A stretch of 64,000 nucleotides of DNA from positions 1-64,000 of the forward strand of contig NZ_AZEZ01000013.1 of assembly GCF_001434275.1 (NCBI RefSeq), written 5' to 3'. Positions 8,324 through 17,543 of the stretch are shown piece after piece (the stretch's first letter is position 1; each line of letters begins with the position of its first letter). The translations under genes and the position numbers were made by a program. The notes beneath the pieces were generated by a model. The model had not been told where the DNA came from, ran no database searches, and saw only the letters and a list, made by a program, of their open reading frames with translations. The DNA is from Companilactobacillus mindensis DSM 14500. GTDB taxonomy: Bacteria > Bacillota > Bacilli > Lactobacillales > Lactobacillaceae.

Positions 8324-8923
8324 ATGTTTGATAAAAATGATTTTAAAGTTTTCAATGACGATACTTTGTCTGGTCGACTAGAATTGATCAAAACTACTTT
8401 GGACCCTAAATTTGAAGTTTTAGGTGAAAAACTCTTGTCGCGATTAGAACTTGAATATCGTCAGAAGTTCTTTTTAAAAATTGCCAAGCACCAACGTCGG
8501 ACGAAAAATCCACCGCCAGATACATGGTTGGCAATCAATCAAGATAAAAAAGGTTACAAGAAGACGCCTCATTTGGAGTTTGGCCTTTGGCCGGATTGCT
8601 ATTTTATAACTTTCAGTTTGTTGGCTGACATCAGAAATCGAACTAGTTATTATCCGGTATTAAAACAATATCAAAAACAAATCATAACTGAAGGCTGGGG
8701 CGTCTCCAACGATCACACTACCAGTATTCTCAAACCAGCTTCAGAATTTGAAGCAGTCATCGATCATTATGAAAAGGTCAAATCAAGTGATCTGGTGGTA
8801 GGCTTTGAACTTCCTAAAACTGATAGTAAAGTCTTAACAGGAGATTATGACCAATTCATCGAGGATAAATTTATGCAGTTGAGTAAGTACTTAGTATTGT
8901 TCAATCAAGCAGTCGTTGAATAA
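8324..8923 (+). CDS. DUF1054 family protein (YktB-like)
   Basis: A soluble protein of 199 residues. The start (MFDKNDFKVFNDDTL) and the internal pieces TLDPKFEVLGEKL and WGVSNDHTTSILKP fit DUF1054/YktB. The ATG at 8324 is chosen because a GAGG site lies 5 bases upstream; an in-frame ATG at 8267 would add 19 residues with no conserved look and would overlap the rarA start. Function is unknown. In Bacillus its relative lies near yktA and yktC, whose homologues here (UPF0223 and suhB) are 51 kb away. Confidence 0.85.
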   Translation: MFDKNDFKVFNDDTLSGRLELIKTTLDPKFEVLGEKLLSRLELEYRQKFFLKIAKHQRRTKNPPPDTWLAINQDKKGYKKTPHLEFGLWPDCYFITFSLLADIRNRTSYYPVLKQYQKQIITEGWGVSNDHTTSILKPASEFEAVIDHYEKVKSSDLVVGFELPKTDSKVLTGDYDQFIEDKFMQLSKYLVLFNQAVVE

Positions 8924-8968
8924 ATTCTCATTATACAAAATGACTTTATAATATTATGCAATTTTCTA

Positions 8969-8996
8969 TTGTTTTAAATATTATCTAAATTATAAT
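8969..8996 (+). promoter_or_regulatory. Promoter of the 56-residue membrane protein gene
   Basis: TTGTTT (8969-8974) and a perfect TATAAT (8991-8996) with a 16-base spacer, about 40 bases before the small gene's start. Confidence 0.6.
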
Positions 8997-9038
8997 GAAG
9001 TTAAATAATATAGGGATTAATTAAAAGGGATGATCAAG

Positions 9039-9209
9039 ATGAAATGGTACAAATCAATTGAATTTTGGCTCGGTGTTTTAATTATGTTGGCTTTCTTCCA
9101 AATGTTCTTTGTCGAAACATTCAGCTTCATGTGGTGGAGCGGATTGATTTCTAGCATTGTTGGAATGTTGCTTCTCTTTAATGTCTTTGGAAAATTGAAT
9201 ATTAAGTAA
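9039..9209 (+). CDS. Small hydrophobic protein, 56 residues
   Basis: A short open frame starting ATG AAA TGG TAC and ending TAA at 9207-9209. The product has two hydrophobic segments (about residues 9-25 and 33-50) separated by a short Phe/Trp-rich turn (SFMWW) and a basic C-terminus. An in-frame ATG at 9030 would add three residues; AAAGGGA lies at a good distance for 9039, and the DUF1831 gene at 44 kb has the same GGGATGAT arrangement. It has its own promoter and terminator, which supports it as a real gene. I do not recognise the family. Confidence 0.65.
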   Translation: MKWYKSIEFWLGVLIMLAFFQMFFVETFSFMWWSGLISSIVGMLLLFNVFGKLNIK

Positions 9210-9221
9210 CTAGAGAATGTA

Positions 9222-9259
9222 AAATACCTCTGATTCAGCATTTGGATCAGAGGTATTTT
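9222..9259 (+). terminator. Terminator with CTCTGATTC core (repeat family copy A)
   Basis: AAATACCTCTGAT pairs with ATCAGAGGTATTT, followed by a T-run. It ends the small membrane protein transcript. The core is shared with hairpins at 41.0, 45.7, 49.6 and 62.6 kb. Confidence 0.8.
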
Positions 9260-9268
9260 TGGTGCAAA

Positions 9269-9302
9269 AAAAATACATCCACCAAAGAGTGAATGTATTT
9301 TT
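9269..9302 (-). terminator. Terminator of rpsD
   Basis: AAAAATACAT at 9269-9278 pairs with ATGTATTTTT at 9293-9302. On the minus strand the hairpin is followed by a run of eight T. Confidence 0.75.
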
Positions 9303-9311
9303 GACAAAATA

Positions 9312-9923
9312 TTAAAGGATTTGGTTGTAGTATTCAACAACTAGTGATTCATCAATATTTGGTTCTAGTTCGTCACGTTCTGGGTTACGTACTAGTGAAC
9401 CAGTCAATGTGTTGTCATCGAAAGTAACGAAACCAGGACGACCAACAACGTTTTCTAGGTTATCTTTAACGATAGCTAAGTCTTTTGACTTGTCACGAAG
9501 GCTGATCTTTTGACCAACTTTAACTTCGTATGAAGGGATATCAACACGTTTGCCATCAACAGTGATGTGACCGTGGTTTACAAGTTGACGAGCTTGTGGA
9601 CGTGAACTTGCAAGACCCAAACGGTAAACCATGTTATCCAATCTTGTTTCAAGAAGAACCATCAAGTTGAAACCGTGAAGACCTTCCATCTTACCGGCAC
9701 GGTTGAACAAGTTACGGAATTGACGTTCGTTAACATCATACATGAAACGTAACTTTTGCTTTTCAGCTAATTGTTGACCGTATTCTGAAACCTTACGACG
9801 ACCACCATTAGGACCGTGTTGGCCTGGGGCGTAGTTTCTACGGGCGATTTCTTTACCTGTACCTGAAAGTGAAATTCCTAGACGACGTGATAATTTCCAA
9901 CGTGGGCCTGTATATCTTGACAT
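9312..9923 (-). CDS. rpsD: 30S ribosomal protein S4
   Basis: S4 is a primary 16S rRNA-binding protein that nucleates assembly of the small-subunit body. The 203-residue product starts [16 protein letters not shown] and carries the S4 RNA-binding domain in the middle ([20 protein letters not shown], then [10 protein letters not shown]). ATG 9923 is chosen over a longer frame because GGAGG precedes it and all S4 proteins start this way. It is monocistronic, with its own strong promoter and a leader of about 165 bases. In B. subtilis, S4 represses its own synthesis through the rpsD leader. Confidence 0.97.
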   Translation of the reverse strand: MSRYTGPRWKLSRRLGISLSGTGKEIARRNYAPGQHGPNGGRRKVSEYGQQLAEKQKLRFMYDVNERQFRNLFNRAGKMEGLHGFNLMVLLETRLDNMVYRLGLASSRPQARQLVNHGHITVDGKRVDIPSYEVKVGQKISLRDKSKDLAIVKDNLENVVGRPGFVTFDDNTLTGSLVRNPERDELEPNIDESLVVEYYNQIL

Positions 9924-10090
9924 AAATAAATTCCTCCAAAATGTTTGTTGGAGTAAAATAATTAACTGGAGCTTAGCATTCGTGCAGTTATCGTTACAGT
10001 CTTCGCCTTGTGCAGCCACAGGTTACTAGATGAACTAACTCGTCGATAAATGTTGACGTTCTTGCCGCTCTTTGCTGCATATTTTACACG
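9924..10090 (-). promoter_or_regulatory. rpsD leader, candidate S4 autoregulatory RNA
   Basis: The untranslated leader can fold extensively. On the RNA strand TGCAGC pairs with a later GCTGCA, enclosing small stems (CGTC/GACG and GTTA/TAAC). Just before the start, CTCCA (9949-9953 in plus coordinates) pairs with TGGAG (9934-9938), which contains the ribosome site. A leader that can hide the ribosome site fits translational feedback by S4, known for B. subtilis rpsD. That this leader binds S4 is inference. Confidence 0.5.
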
Positions 10091-10096
10091 AAAGCT

Positions 10097-10125
10097 AGTA
10101 TACCGTGATAAGTAGCCAATGTCAA
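10097..10125 (-). promoter_or_regulatory. Strong sigma-A promoter of rpsD
   Basis: TTGACA, a 17-base spacer and TATACT on the minus strand: a perfect -35 with a near-perfect -10. The predicted transcript start is near 10090. Confidence 0.85.
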
Positions 10126-10246
10126 AACTATTTTTTAAAGCCAATAGTTAAAACTTTATTATGAAAAGTAGACAGCGATAATAATGGGACTAATATTTGT
10201 TATAATTTTTGTAAGATAAGACTGAATCGTCATTAGGGGTGTAAAT

Positions 10247-11935
10247 GTGTTTGTAATTATTATTGGAATAATCTTAATCATTCTGTTCTTCTTATGGTAC
10301 ATGTGGTTCTTGCAAAAAAGAAATGCGGGAACTCTCAACAAATACAAGGATCGAACAGACGAGTTAAAAAAGGCTCAACTAGACGACAAAATTGAAAAAC
10401 TAGAAAAGATGAAACTATCTGGTGCCAGTGATGACCGTTTTAACCAATTAAAGGTGGCCTATCACAAACAGACTGACGATATTTTTTCGGATATTTTGAC
10501 GGAGATCAGAAGTGCTGAGTATAAGAATACTGAATTTAAAGTGTTCAGTTCAGCCAATGAATTGAAAAAGGTAAATACAGAATTAAATGATTTTGAAAAA
10601 CAAATCACGGAAGTTTCGCAAGGCTTTGAGGAGCTGTTGGCCAGTAACGAACTGAATGCGACTCACAGCGAAGAGTTGCAACATCGATATCAAACTTTAC
10701 GTAAACAAGTTTTGACGCAATCATTCAGTTATGGTCCGGCGACCGATAAATTGGAAGATGAATTGTCCGAAATTGCTAACTTATTAGATAAGGAAAAGCA
10801 GTTGACAAACAAAGGTGATCACATTGAGGCTAGTCAATGCTTGGACGATGTCCGATTGAAACTTGGTCTGATCACCGACCAGTTGAAGATCATTGAACCT
10901 TTATATCACGATTTGAATGAAGTATTTCCAGGTCAAATTGATGAGATCAAGTTTGTCTATCAAAAATTAGATAAACAACAATTTCAATTTACCGACGATA
11001 TTGAACAGTTGATTGCTGACGTTCAAAAGAAGATCGAAGAGTCAAGCAAAAAGCTAGGTGAAATGAACTTTGATGCCGTCAACACTAATAATGAAGATAT
11101 CAAACAACGGATCGATGATTTATACGAAACTTTGACTTTGGAGATCGATGGCAAACGGGATGTTTTGAAAGATCAAAAGCCAGTTCTTGACTATATCAAC
11201 CATGCAACTTTCCAACACAACCGCCTGGATAAACGGATTCAAAAACTCGAAGAGAGTTATATTTTAACTGATAAAACTACAAGTACTTTCCAAACTAACA
11301 TTCAAACGCTCAAGGATATTCGCCGTGAATACGATGCCGATATTCAAAGCATTGCCGATAAAAAGGTTATCTTCTCGCAAGTTAAGAATGATTTTAAGGA
11401 AATTGTCAGACAACTCGATGAGATCGAGAGCAGCGAGAAGAATATCAACGATGATTTGAACCAAATGCTTTCGAGTGAACAAATTGCTCGTAACAGCGTT
11501 GAAGAATATGCTAAGCGTTTGGAGATTCAAAAGAAAATGATGGAACAGCTTCGTTTGAATGGTTTACCTGATGACTATTTGGATTATTTCTACATGGTTT
11601 ATGACGAGATCAACAAGTTATACGATGAATTAGACGCCGATAGAATTAATATGGAAGATATCAGCAAACAAGTTATCGTTACTCAAGAAGATTTGGACAA
11701 TTTAGTTGAGAAAACTAGCAAATTGAAATACAATGTTGCCTTAGCTGAGAAGTTATTGCAATATGCTAACCGCTACGCAGGCAAAGATGAAGCCTTCAAA
11801 GAACAATTGGATAAATCACGTTCATTGTTCGATGATGAGTATGATTATGATGAGTCAGTCAACGTGATCTCTAAGGCTTTGGAAGAAGTTGAAGCCGGTT
11901 CAGTCGACCGAATCAAAGAAACAATCAATTCATAA
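10247..11935 (+). CDS. ezrA: Septation ring formation regulator EzrA
   Basis: A 562-residue protein with one N-terminal membrane segment (about residues 2-22, VIIIGIILIILFFLWYMWF) followed by a cytoplasmic part that is nearly all charged coiled coil of spectrin-like repeats. This is the EzrA layout. EzrA binds FtsZ, limits extra Z-rings and links them to the membrane and PBPs. The start is GTG 10247, with AGGGG 8 bases upstream; the overlapping ATG at 10245 is out of frame. It stands alone, away from the dcw cluster, and is followed by a cysteine desulfurase gene, an order also seen in Bacillus (ezrA, nifZ, thiI). Confidence 0.92.
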   Translation: MFVIIIGIILIILFFLWYMWFLQKRNAGTLNKYKDRTDELKKAQLDDKIEKLEKMKLSGASDDRFNQLKVAYHKQTDDIFSDILTEIRSAEYKNTEFKVFSSANELKKVNTELNDFEKQITEVSQGFEELLASNELNATHSEELQHRYQTLRKQVLTQSFSYGPATDKLEDELSEIANLLDKEKQLTNKGDHIEASQCLDDVRLKLGLITDQLKIIEPLYHDLNEVFPGQIDEIKFVYQKLDKQQFQFTDDIEQLIADVQKKIEESSKKLGEMNFDAVNTNNEDIKQRIDDLYETLTLEIDGKRDVLKDQKPVLDYINHATFQHNRLDKRIQKLEESYILTDKTTSTFQTNIQTLKDIRREYDADIQSIADKKVIFSQVKNDFKEIVRQLDEIESSEKNINDDLNQMLSSEQIARNSVEEYAKRLEIQKKMMEQLRLNGLPDDYLDYFYMVYDEINKLYDELDADRINMEDISKQVIVTQEDLDNLVEKTSKLKYNVALAEKLLQYANRYAGKDEAFKEQLDKSRSLFDDEYDYDESVNVISKALEEVEAGSVDRIKETINS

Positions 11936-11976
11936 AATTCATAATATTTCAAAAGTACGTTCAAAGTGTGTTAAAT

Positions 11977-11982
11977 TATAAT
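11977..11982 (+). promoter_or_regulatory. Possible -10 for the desulfurase-thiI operon
   Basis: A perfect TATAAT lies 50 bases before the desulfurase start; the -35 region is poor. If used, the transcript would begin just before the hairpin at 11996. Confidence 0.35.
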
Positions 11983-11995
11983 AGATAAAAATTTG

Positions 11996-12014
11996 GGCCT
12001 TTCGAGGCCTTTTT
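11996..12014 (+). terminator. Small hairpin with TTCG loop between ezrA and the desulfurase gene
   Basis: GGCCT-TTCG-AGGCC is a 5-bp stem closed by a very stable TTCG tetraloop and followed by five T, then more T after an A. It probably ends ezrA transcripts, but it also lies after the possible promoter at 11977 and so could attenuate the next operon. Confidence 0.6.
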
Positions 12015-12032
12015 ATTTTGGGTGAGGCAAAA

Positions 12033-13178
12033 ATGATATATTTTGATAATAGTGCAACAACTAAAGTTAATGATTCAGTTCTAAAAACTTACAATGCTGC
12101 TAGTCAAGATTACTTCGGTAATCCATCTAGTTTGCATAAGTTGGGATTGAAAGCTTACGAGTTATTGGAAACATCTCGTAAACAAATTGCAAATTTAATG
12201 GGATTCAAACAAGATGAAGTTGTCTTTACCAGCGGTGGTACTGAGGGTAACAACTGGATCATCAAAGGGACTGCTTTTAAGAAACGTGAATTCGGAAAGC
12301 ACATCATTACTACTTCGATCGAGCATCCTTCAATTATGAATACGATGCACCAACTAGAAGAACTTGGTTTTGAAGTGACTTATTTACCAGTTGATAAAAC
12401 TGGCCACATTAGTGCCGAAGATTTGAAAAATGCTATTCGAGACGATACGATTCTAGTTTCAACTATGGCAGTCAACAATGAAATCGGTGCTATCCAACCA
12501 ATCCATGAGATTGCTAAGGTATTGAAGGATTATCCTAACATCAGTTATCACGTTGATGCCGTTCAAGCTATTGGTAAGAACTTGCAATCTAAGTTCATTG
12601 ATCCTCGTGTCGACTTCTATACTTTCTCAGGTCACAAGTTCCATGCACCACGTGGAATCGGCTTTATTTATATGAAGGAAGGCAAGCAGCTTGAACCATT
12701 GATGGCTGGTGGTGGCCAAGAATCTGGCCTTCGCAGTGGAACTGAAAATACCCCTGCAATTGCTGGTATGGCTAAAGCAATTCGTCTCTTAAAAGAGAAT
12801 GAGGCAGACAAAGCAGACAAGATGGAACAATTAAAAGAAAAATTAGTTCGCCACTTGGAAACTTTGGACAATGTACATATCTTCTCTAAGATCGGTGACG
12901 ATTTTGCTCCACACATTATTTGTTTTACGATCGATGGCGTTCGTGGCGAAACTGTCGTGCATACTTTTGAGGAACGTGATATTTACATTTCAACTACCAG
13001 TGCTTGTTCTTCTAAAAAAGGACTAGAATCCGGTACATTGAAGGCTATGAATATTCAAGAAAAAGTTGCAACTAGTGCTGTTCGGGTCAGCTTAGATGAA
13101 AGTAACACCGAAAAAGAAATGGATGAATTTATTAAGAACTTGGATGAGATTCACGATCACTTCCAAATTTTGAATTAG
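12033..13178 (+). CDS. Cysteine desulfurase partner of ThiI (NifS/IscS family)
   Basis: A PLP enzyme of 381 residues that takes sulfur from cysteine as a persulfide. It starts MIYFDNSATTK. The PLP-binding Lys is at about residue 202 (SGHKFHAP) and the persulfide Cys at about 325 in a flexible loop (STTSACSS). ATG 12033 fits better than the in-frame TTG at 12018, since GGGTGAGG lies between them. It is directly followed by thiI, 9 bases away, matching B. subtilis nifZ-thiI, where NifZ gives sulfur to ThiI for 4-thiouridine at tRNA position 8. A second desulfurase next to mnmA (42.8 kb) supports division of labour. Confidence 0.93.
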   Translation: MIYFDNSATTKVNDSVLKTYNAASQDYFGNPSSLHKLGLKAYELLETSRKQIANLMGFKQDEVVFTSGGTEGNNWIIKGTAFKKREFGKHIITTSIEHPSIMNTMHQLEELGFEVTYLPVDKTGHISAEDLKNAIRDDTILVSTMAVNNEIGAIQPIHEIAKVLKDYPNISYHVDAVQAIGKNLQSKFIDPRVDFYTFSGHKFHAPRGIGFIYMKEGKQLEPLMAGGGQESGLRSGTENTPAIAGMAKAIRLLKENEADKADKMEQLKEKLVRHLETLDNVHIFSKIGDDFAPHIICFTIDGVRGETVVHTFEERDIYISTTSACSSKKGLESGTLKAMNIQEKVATSAVRVSLDESNTEKEMDEFIKNLDEIHDHFQILN

Positions 13179-13187
13179 GAGATTTAA

Positions 13188-14405
13188 ATGGAATATACTG
13201 AAATTATGGTTCGTTACGGCGAACTATCAACAAAGGGTAAGAACCGCAAGAGCTTCATCGACCGTTTGCACGGTAATGTTGCTAAGGTTTTGAAAGATTA
13301 CCCAGATTTAAGAATGCAACCACATCGTGATCGCTTGCACATCAAGTTAAACGGCGTCGATGCTAAGCCGGTTATGGAAAAACTCAAGAATGTCTTTGGT
13401 ATTCAAACCTTCTCATTGAGTGTTAAAGTTTCACGTGACTTTGAAGATGTTAAGAAAAAGGCCGTTGAAATGATGCACGAAGCTTACAAGTCAGGCATGA
13501 GTTTCAAAGTGGGTACTAAAAGATCAGATCACAACTATCCACTAGATACTAACCAAGTCAACTTGCAATTAGGGGATGCTATCTGTGATGCTTTTCCCGG
13601 TATCGATGTTGAAATGAAGAAACCAGATATCAAGATCTCTGTTGAAGTTAGACAAGATGGCATTTATTTATCATATCTGACTGTCAAAGGTGCCGGTGGA
13701 CTTCCTGTTGGTACAGCTGGAAAAGCTATGTTGATGCTTTCTGGTGGTATCGATTCACCAGTTGCTGGTTATTTGGCTATGAAGCGTGGAGTAGATATTG
13801 AAATGGTCCACTTCTTCAGTCCTCCATACACTTCTGAACAAGCCTTGAACAAAGCTAAGGAATTGACTTCAAAATTGACTGCCTTTGGTGGCAATATCAA
13901 ATTTATCGAAGTGCCATTTGCTGAAATTCAAGAGACTATCAAAGCCGGTGTTCCTGAAGGCTACTTGATGACGATCCAACGTCGTTTCATGTTGAGATTG
14001 ACTGATATGATTCGTGAAAAAGAACACGGTTTGGCTATCTTTAACGGTGAGGCTGTTGGTCAAGTTGCTTCACAAACGCTCGAGAGCATGGCAGCTATCA
14101 ATGATGTAACAACAACGCCGATTTTACGTCCTGTTGCTACAATGGATAAGACGGAAATCATTCGTTTGGCTGAAAAAATCGACACATTCAATTTGTCTAT
14201 TCAACCATTTGAAGATTGCTGTACAGTCTTTGCTCCACCAGCACCTAAGACACGTCCCAATATCGAAAAGACACGTAAGTTCGAAAGTTCGCTTGATATC
14301 GATGGTTTGTTAGAACGTGCGATGAATGGTATTAAGATCACAACGATTGAACATGGTGACAAGTTCATGGAAAATGATCAAGAAAACATTAATAGTTTGC
14401 TATAA
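13188..14405 (+). CDS. thiI: tRNA uracil 4-sulfurtransferase ThiI
   Basis: ThiI adenylates U8 of tRNA and inserts sulfur to make 4-thiouridine. The 405-residue protein has an N-terminal ferredoxin-like and THUMP RNA-binding part (to about 165), then the PP-loop ATPase with SGGIDS at 185-190. It ends without the rhodanese domain found in the E. coli enzyme, as in Bacillus ThiI. A C-terminal Cys pair is visible in [17 protein letters not shown]. It follows the desulfurase gene in one operon; GGAGAT at 13178-13183 is the ribosome site. Confidence 0.95.
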   Translation: MEYTEIMVRYGELSTKGKNRKSFIDRLHGNVAKVLKDYPDLRMQPHRDRLHIKLNGVDAKPVMEKLKNVFGIQTFSLSVKVSRDFEDVKKKAVEMMHEAYKSGMSFKVGTKRSDHNYPLDTNQVNLQLGDAICDAFPGIDVEMKKPDIKISVEVRQDGIYLSYLTVKGAGGLPVGTAGKAMLMLSGGIDSPVAGYLAMKRGVDIEMVHFFSPPYTSEQALNKAKELTSKLTAFGGNIKFIEVPFAEIQETIKAGVPEGYLMTIQRRFMLRLTDMIREKEHGLAIFNGEAVGQVASQTLESMAAINDVTTTPILRPVATMDKTEIIRLAEKIDTFNLSIQPFEDCCTVFAPPAPKTRPNIEKTRKFESSLDIDGLLERAMNGIKITTIEHGDKFMENDQENINSLL

Positions 14406-14429
14406 AATTAATTGACGTATATGGATTTA

Positions 14430-14660
14430 TGATTTATTATCAATTTATCAGCTTTGATCAGGAGTGTTATTTAGCAAGATTTCAGAGAAGGCATGTTGTT
14501 GAGAATTGCCCAGTCGAACTTTTTAACTGTTACCTGTGAGCTATCATTTTAAATGATCGGGCCACCGTTATCTGTTGAGTGAAGAGTTAGCAATAACTCT
14601 TAATTTAGGTGGTACCGCGAGAGTCTTCGTCCTATTTGGGATGAGGGCTCTTTTTTTACA
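14430..14660 (+). ncRNA. T-box riboswitch controlling valS
   Basis: The 413 bases between thiI and valS hold a tRNA-sensing leader. The canonical T-box AGGTGGTACCGCG is at 14607-14619, followed by a terminator (GAGAGTC...GAGGGCTC with a T-run, about 14620-14655). Upstream is a long Stem I region with a CAGAGA element near 14483. A GTT triplet at 14529-14531, followed by A and shortly by GTGAGC, is the likely valine specifier. In such leaders uncharged tRNA stabilises the antiterminator and switches the synthetase on. Boundaries of the 5' end are approximate and the specifier is inferred from the downstream gene. Confidence 0.9.
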
Positions 14661-14725
14661 ATTTCTTAGCGGTTTTACCGCTTAGAAATTGTTATGGGGT
14701 CGCTTCAGCGACCGTATTCCATGGT
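14660..14725 (+). repeat. Two extra hairpins between the T-box terminator and valS
   Basis: The first hairpin is CAATTTCTTAGCGGT paired with ACCGCTTAGAAATTG (one mismatch). The second is GGTCGCT, TC, AGCGACC, a perfect 7-bp stem. Neither has a T-run. A similar GGGGTCGCT...CCATG stretch occurs on the minus strand at positions 1-45. The 95 bases from there to valS show only the ribosome site. Confidence 0.5.
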
Positions 14726-14819
14726 TTAGGTTTTTGAACTAAAGCTATTACCACCACAACGGGTCCCATCATTTAAAATTCAACCATCAAACAAGCATCA
14801 TAAAAAAGGAGAACAAACA

Positions 14820-17468
14820 ATGAGAGAAATCGACATGGATACGAAATACAATCCACAAGAAGTCGAAGAAGGTCGTTACCAAACTTGGTTAGACGATGAT
14901 GATTTCAAACCTTCTGGCGACAAGAAAGCAAAACCTTATTCAATCGTTATCCCACCACCAAATGTTACTGGTAAGTTGCACATGGGTCACGCTTGGGATA
15001 CTACTATTCAAGATACTTTGATCCGTTACAAACGTATGCAAGGTTTCGATACTTTGTATCTACCTGGTATGGATCATGCCGGAATTGCTACTCAAGCTAA
15101 AGTTGAAGCAAAATTACGTGAACAAGGCATTACTAGATATGACCTTGGCCGTGAAAAGTTTGTTCAAGAAGTTTGGAACTGGAAAGATGAATTTGCCAAG
15201 ATCATCAAGTCACAATGGGGTAAATTAGGTTTATCGCTTGATTACTCACGTGAAAGATTCACTCTTGATGAAGGTCTGTCAAAGGCCGTTCGTAAAGTCT
15301 TCGTTCAAATGTATAACGAAGGTTTGATCTACCGTGGCGAATACATTATCAACTGGGATCCACAACTACAAACTGCTTTGTCAGATATCGAAGTTATCCA
15401 CAAGGATGACCAAGGTGCTTTCTATCATGTTAAGTACCCATATGCTGATGGTTCTGGTTTCATTGAAATTGCCACAACACGTCCAGAAACAATGTTCGGT
15501 GATGTGGCCGTAGCGGTTGCTCCTGATGACGAACGTTACAAAGACATCGTTGGTAAAGAAATTATCGTGCCATTAGTTGATCGTAAGATTCCAATTATTG
15601 CTGACCACTATGTTGATAAGGACTTTGGTACTGGTATGGTTAAGATCACACCAGCCCATGACCCTAACGATTTTGCGGTTGGTAACAGACATGATCTTAA
15701 ACGTATCAACACAATGAATGCTGACGGTACTATGAATGAGAATGCCGGCAAGTATAACGGTATGGATCGTTTTGAAGCTCGTAAAGCCATTGTTAAGGAC
15801 TTGCAAGATGACGGCGATATGATTAAGATCGAACCTTATGTTCACAGTGTTGGCCACTCAGAACGTTCCGGCGTTCAAGTTGAACCAAGACTTTCAACTC
15901 AATGGTTCGTTAAGATGAAACCATTAGCTGAAATGGTTCTAAAGAATCAAAAGAGTGACAACAAGGTCAACTTTGTACCAGATCGTTTCGAAAATACCTT
16001 TACACAATGGATGGAAAACATTCACGATTGGGTTATTTCACGTCAACTTTGGTGGGGACACCAAATTCCAGCTTGGTACAACAAACAAACTGGTGAAACT
16101 TACGTTGGTGAAGAAGCTCCTAAGGATATTGAAAACTGGGAACAAGATAAAGATGTGCTTGATACATGGTTCTCAAGTGCTTTATGGCCATTTTCAACTA
16201 TGGGTTGGCCTGATGAAGATTCAGAAGACTACAAGCGTTACTTCCCAACAGATACTTTAGTTACTGGTTATGACATCATTCCATTCTGGGTTTCAAGAAT
16301 GATTTTCCAAAGTTTGAAATTCACTGGTAAAAAACCATTTGAAAACACAGTTATTCATGGTTTGATGCGAGACTCACAAGGTCGCAAGATGAGTAAGTCA
16401 CTTGGTAATGGTATCGATCCGATGGACGTGATCAAGAAGTATGGTGCCGATGCACTTCGTTGGTTCACAATGAACGGAACAACTCCTGGCCAAGACACAC
16501 GTTTCAGTTATGACAAGATGGATGCTTCATGGAACTTCATCAACAAGATCTGGAATGCTTCACGTTATGTTATCATGAACCTTGACGACGATACTCCAGC
16601 AATGGACGATTTGTCACAAGTAACATCATATGATCTGTCAGATAAATGGATCTTGGCTAAATTGAACGATGCTGTTAAAGATATCAATGAAAAGATGGAC
16701 AAGTTTGAATTTGGTGAAGTTGAACGTACGATCTACAACTTTATCTGGAACGATTTCTGTGACTGGTATATCGAAATGAGTAAGGCAACTCTTACTGGTG
16801 ACGATGAAGCTGCCAAGAAGCAAAAGAAGATGATCTTGACTTATGTGCTTGACCAAACTCTACGCTTATTGCACCCAATCATGCCTTTCGTTACTGAAAA
16901 GATTTGGCTAACAATGCCACACAATGGCAAGACAATCATGCATGCTAAGTATCCTGAGTATCATGCTGACTTGGACGACGCTGATGCTGTGGACCAAATG
17001 GACGTCTTGATCGACTTGATCAAATCATCCAGAAAGATCCGTGTCGAAGCAAACGCTCCAATGTCAAATGCCGTTGATATCATGATCAAGCCACAAGATG
17101 ACAAGATCAAAGATATTATTTTGAACAACAAGGAATACATCGACCGCTTCATGCATCCAAAGGACTTGCAAGTTGCCACTGATATCAAAGCACCAGCTTT
17201 GGCTATGACAGCTGTTACAACGAGTGCAGAACTTTACGTTCCATTGGCAGAATTGATCGATCTTGATGAAGAAATTGCTCGTCAAAATGAAGAAGTTAAA
17301 AAATTGGATAAAGAAATCATGCGGATAGACAAGAAATTGTCAAATCAAGGTTTCGTTGCTAAAGCACCTGAAAAGGTCGTTAATGAGCAAAAAGAAAAAT
17401 TAGCTGACTACAAGTCACGTCAAGCTAAAGTCCAACAAAGAATTCAACAATTAAAAGACAACAAATAA
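14820..17468 (+). CDS. valS: Valyl-tRNA synthetase
   Basis: A class I synthetase of 882 residues that charges tRNA-Val. The HIGH-type motif is HMGH at 54-57, inside [16 protein letters not shown], and KMSKS is at 523-527. A large editing (CP1) domain lies between them ([15 protein letters not shown] region), and the C-terminal coiled-coil arm (about 815-882) is rich in Lys, Glu and Gln. Start ATG 14820 follows AAAGGAG. Expression is controlled by the T-box leader upstream. The adjacent folC gene follows in the order common to Firmicutes (valS-folC-radC-mreBCD). Confidence 0.97.
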   Translation: MREIDMDTKYNPQEVEEGRYQTWLDDDDFKPSGDKKAKPYSIVIPPPNVTGKLHMGHAWDTTIQDTLIRYKRMQGFDTLYLPGMDHAGIATQAKVEAKLREQGITRYDLGREKFVQEVWNWKDEFAKIIKSQWGKLGLSLDYSRERFTLDEGLSKAVRKVFVQMYNEGLIYRGEYIINWDPQLQTALSDIEVIHKDDQGAFYHVKYPYADGSGFIEIATTRPETMFGDVAVAVAPDDERYKDIVGKEIIVPLVDRKIPIIADHYVDKDFGTGMVKITPAHDPNDFAVGNRHDLKRINTMNADGTMNENAGKYNGMDRFEARKAIVKDLQDDGDMIKIEPYVHSVGHSERSGVQVEPRLSTQWFVKMKPLAEMVLKNQKSDNKVNFVPDRFENTFTQWMENIHDWVISRQLWWGHQIPAWYNKQTGETYVGEEAPKDIENWEQDKDVLDTWFSSALWPFSTMGWPDEDSEDYKRYFPTDTLVTGYDIIPFWVSRMIFQSLKFTGKKPFENTVIHGLMRDSQGRKMSKSLGNGIDPMDVIKKYGADALRWFTMNGTTPGQDTRFSYDKMDASWNFINKIWNASRYVIMNLDDDTPAMDDLSQVTSYDLSDKWILAKLNDAVKDINEKMDKFEFGEVERTIYNFIWNDFCDWYIEMSKATLTGDDEAAKKQKKMILTYVLDQTLRLLHPIMPFVTEKIWLTMPHNGKTIMHAKYPEYHADLDDADAVDQMDVLIDLIKSSRKIRVEANAPMSNAVDIMIKPQDDKIKDIILNNKEYIDRFMHPKDLQVATDIKAPALAMTAVTTSAELYVPLAELIDLDEEIARQNEEVKKLDKEIMRIDKKLSNQGFVAKAPEKVVNEQKEKLADYKSRQAKVQQRIQQLKDNK

Positions 17469-17488
17469 TATTTGTGTATATAATGACA

Positions 17489-17518
17489 GGGGGTTGGCAT
17501 TCGTCCAACCTCCTTTTC
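17489..17518 (+). terminator. Terminator-like hairpin after valS
   Basis: GGGGGTTGG and CCAACCTCC form a GC-rich stem with a 7-base loop, followed by TTTTCTTT. It lies between valS and folC and probably reduces read-through. Confidence 0.7.
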
Positions 17519-17543
17519 TTTAATAAAAAATGGAGCGATAAAA

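Noticed and set aside
9962-10144. Minus-strand frame in the rpsD leader, and the upstream extension of rpsD
   Set aside because: It runs through the rpsD promoter and leader; S4 proteins start at MSRY and the region is better explained as untranslated leader.
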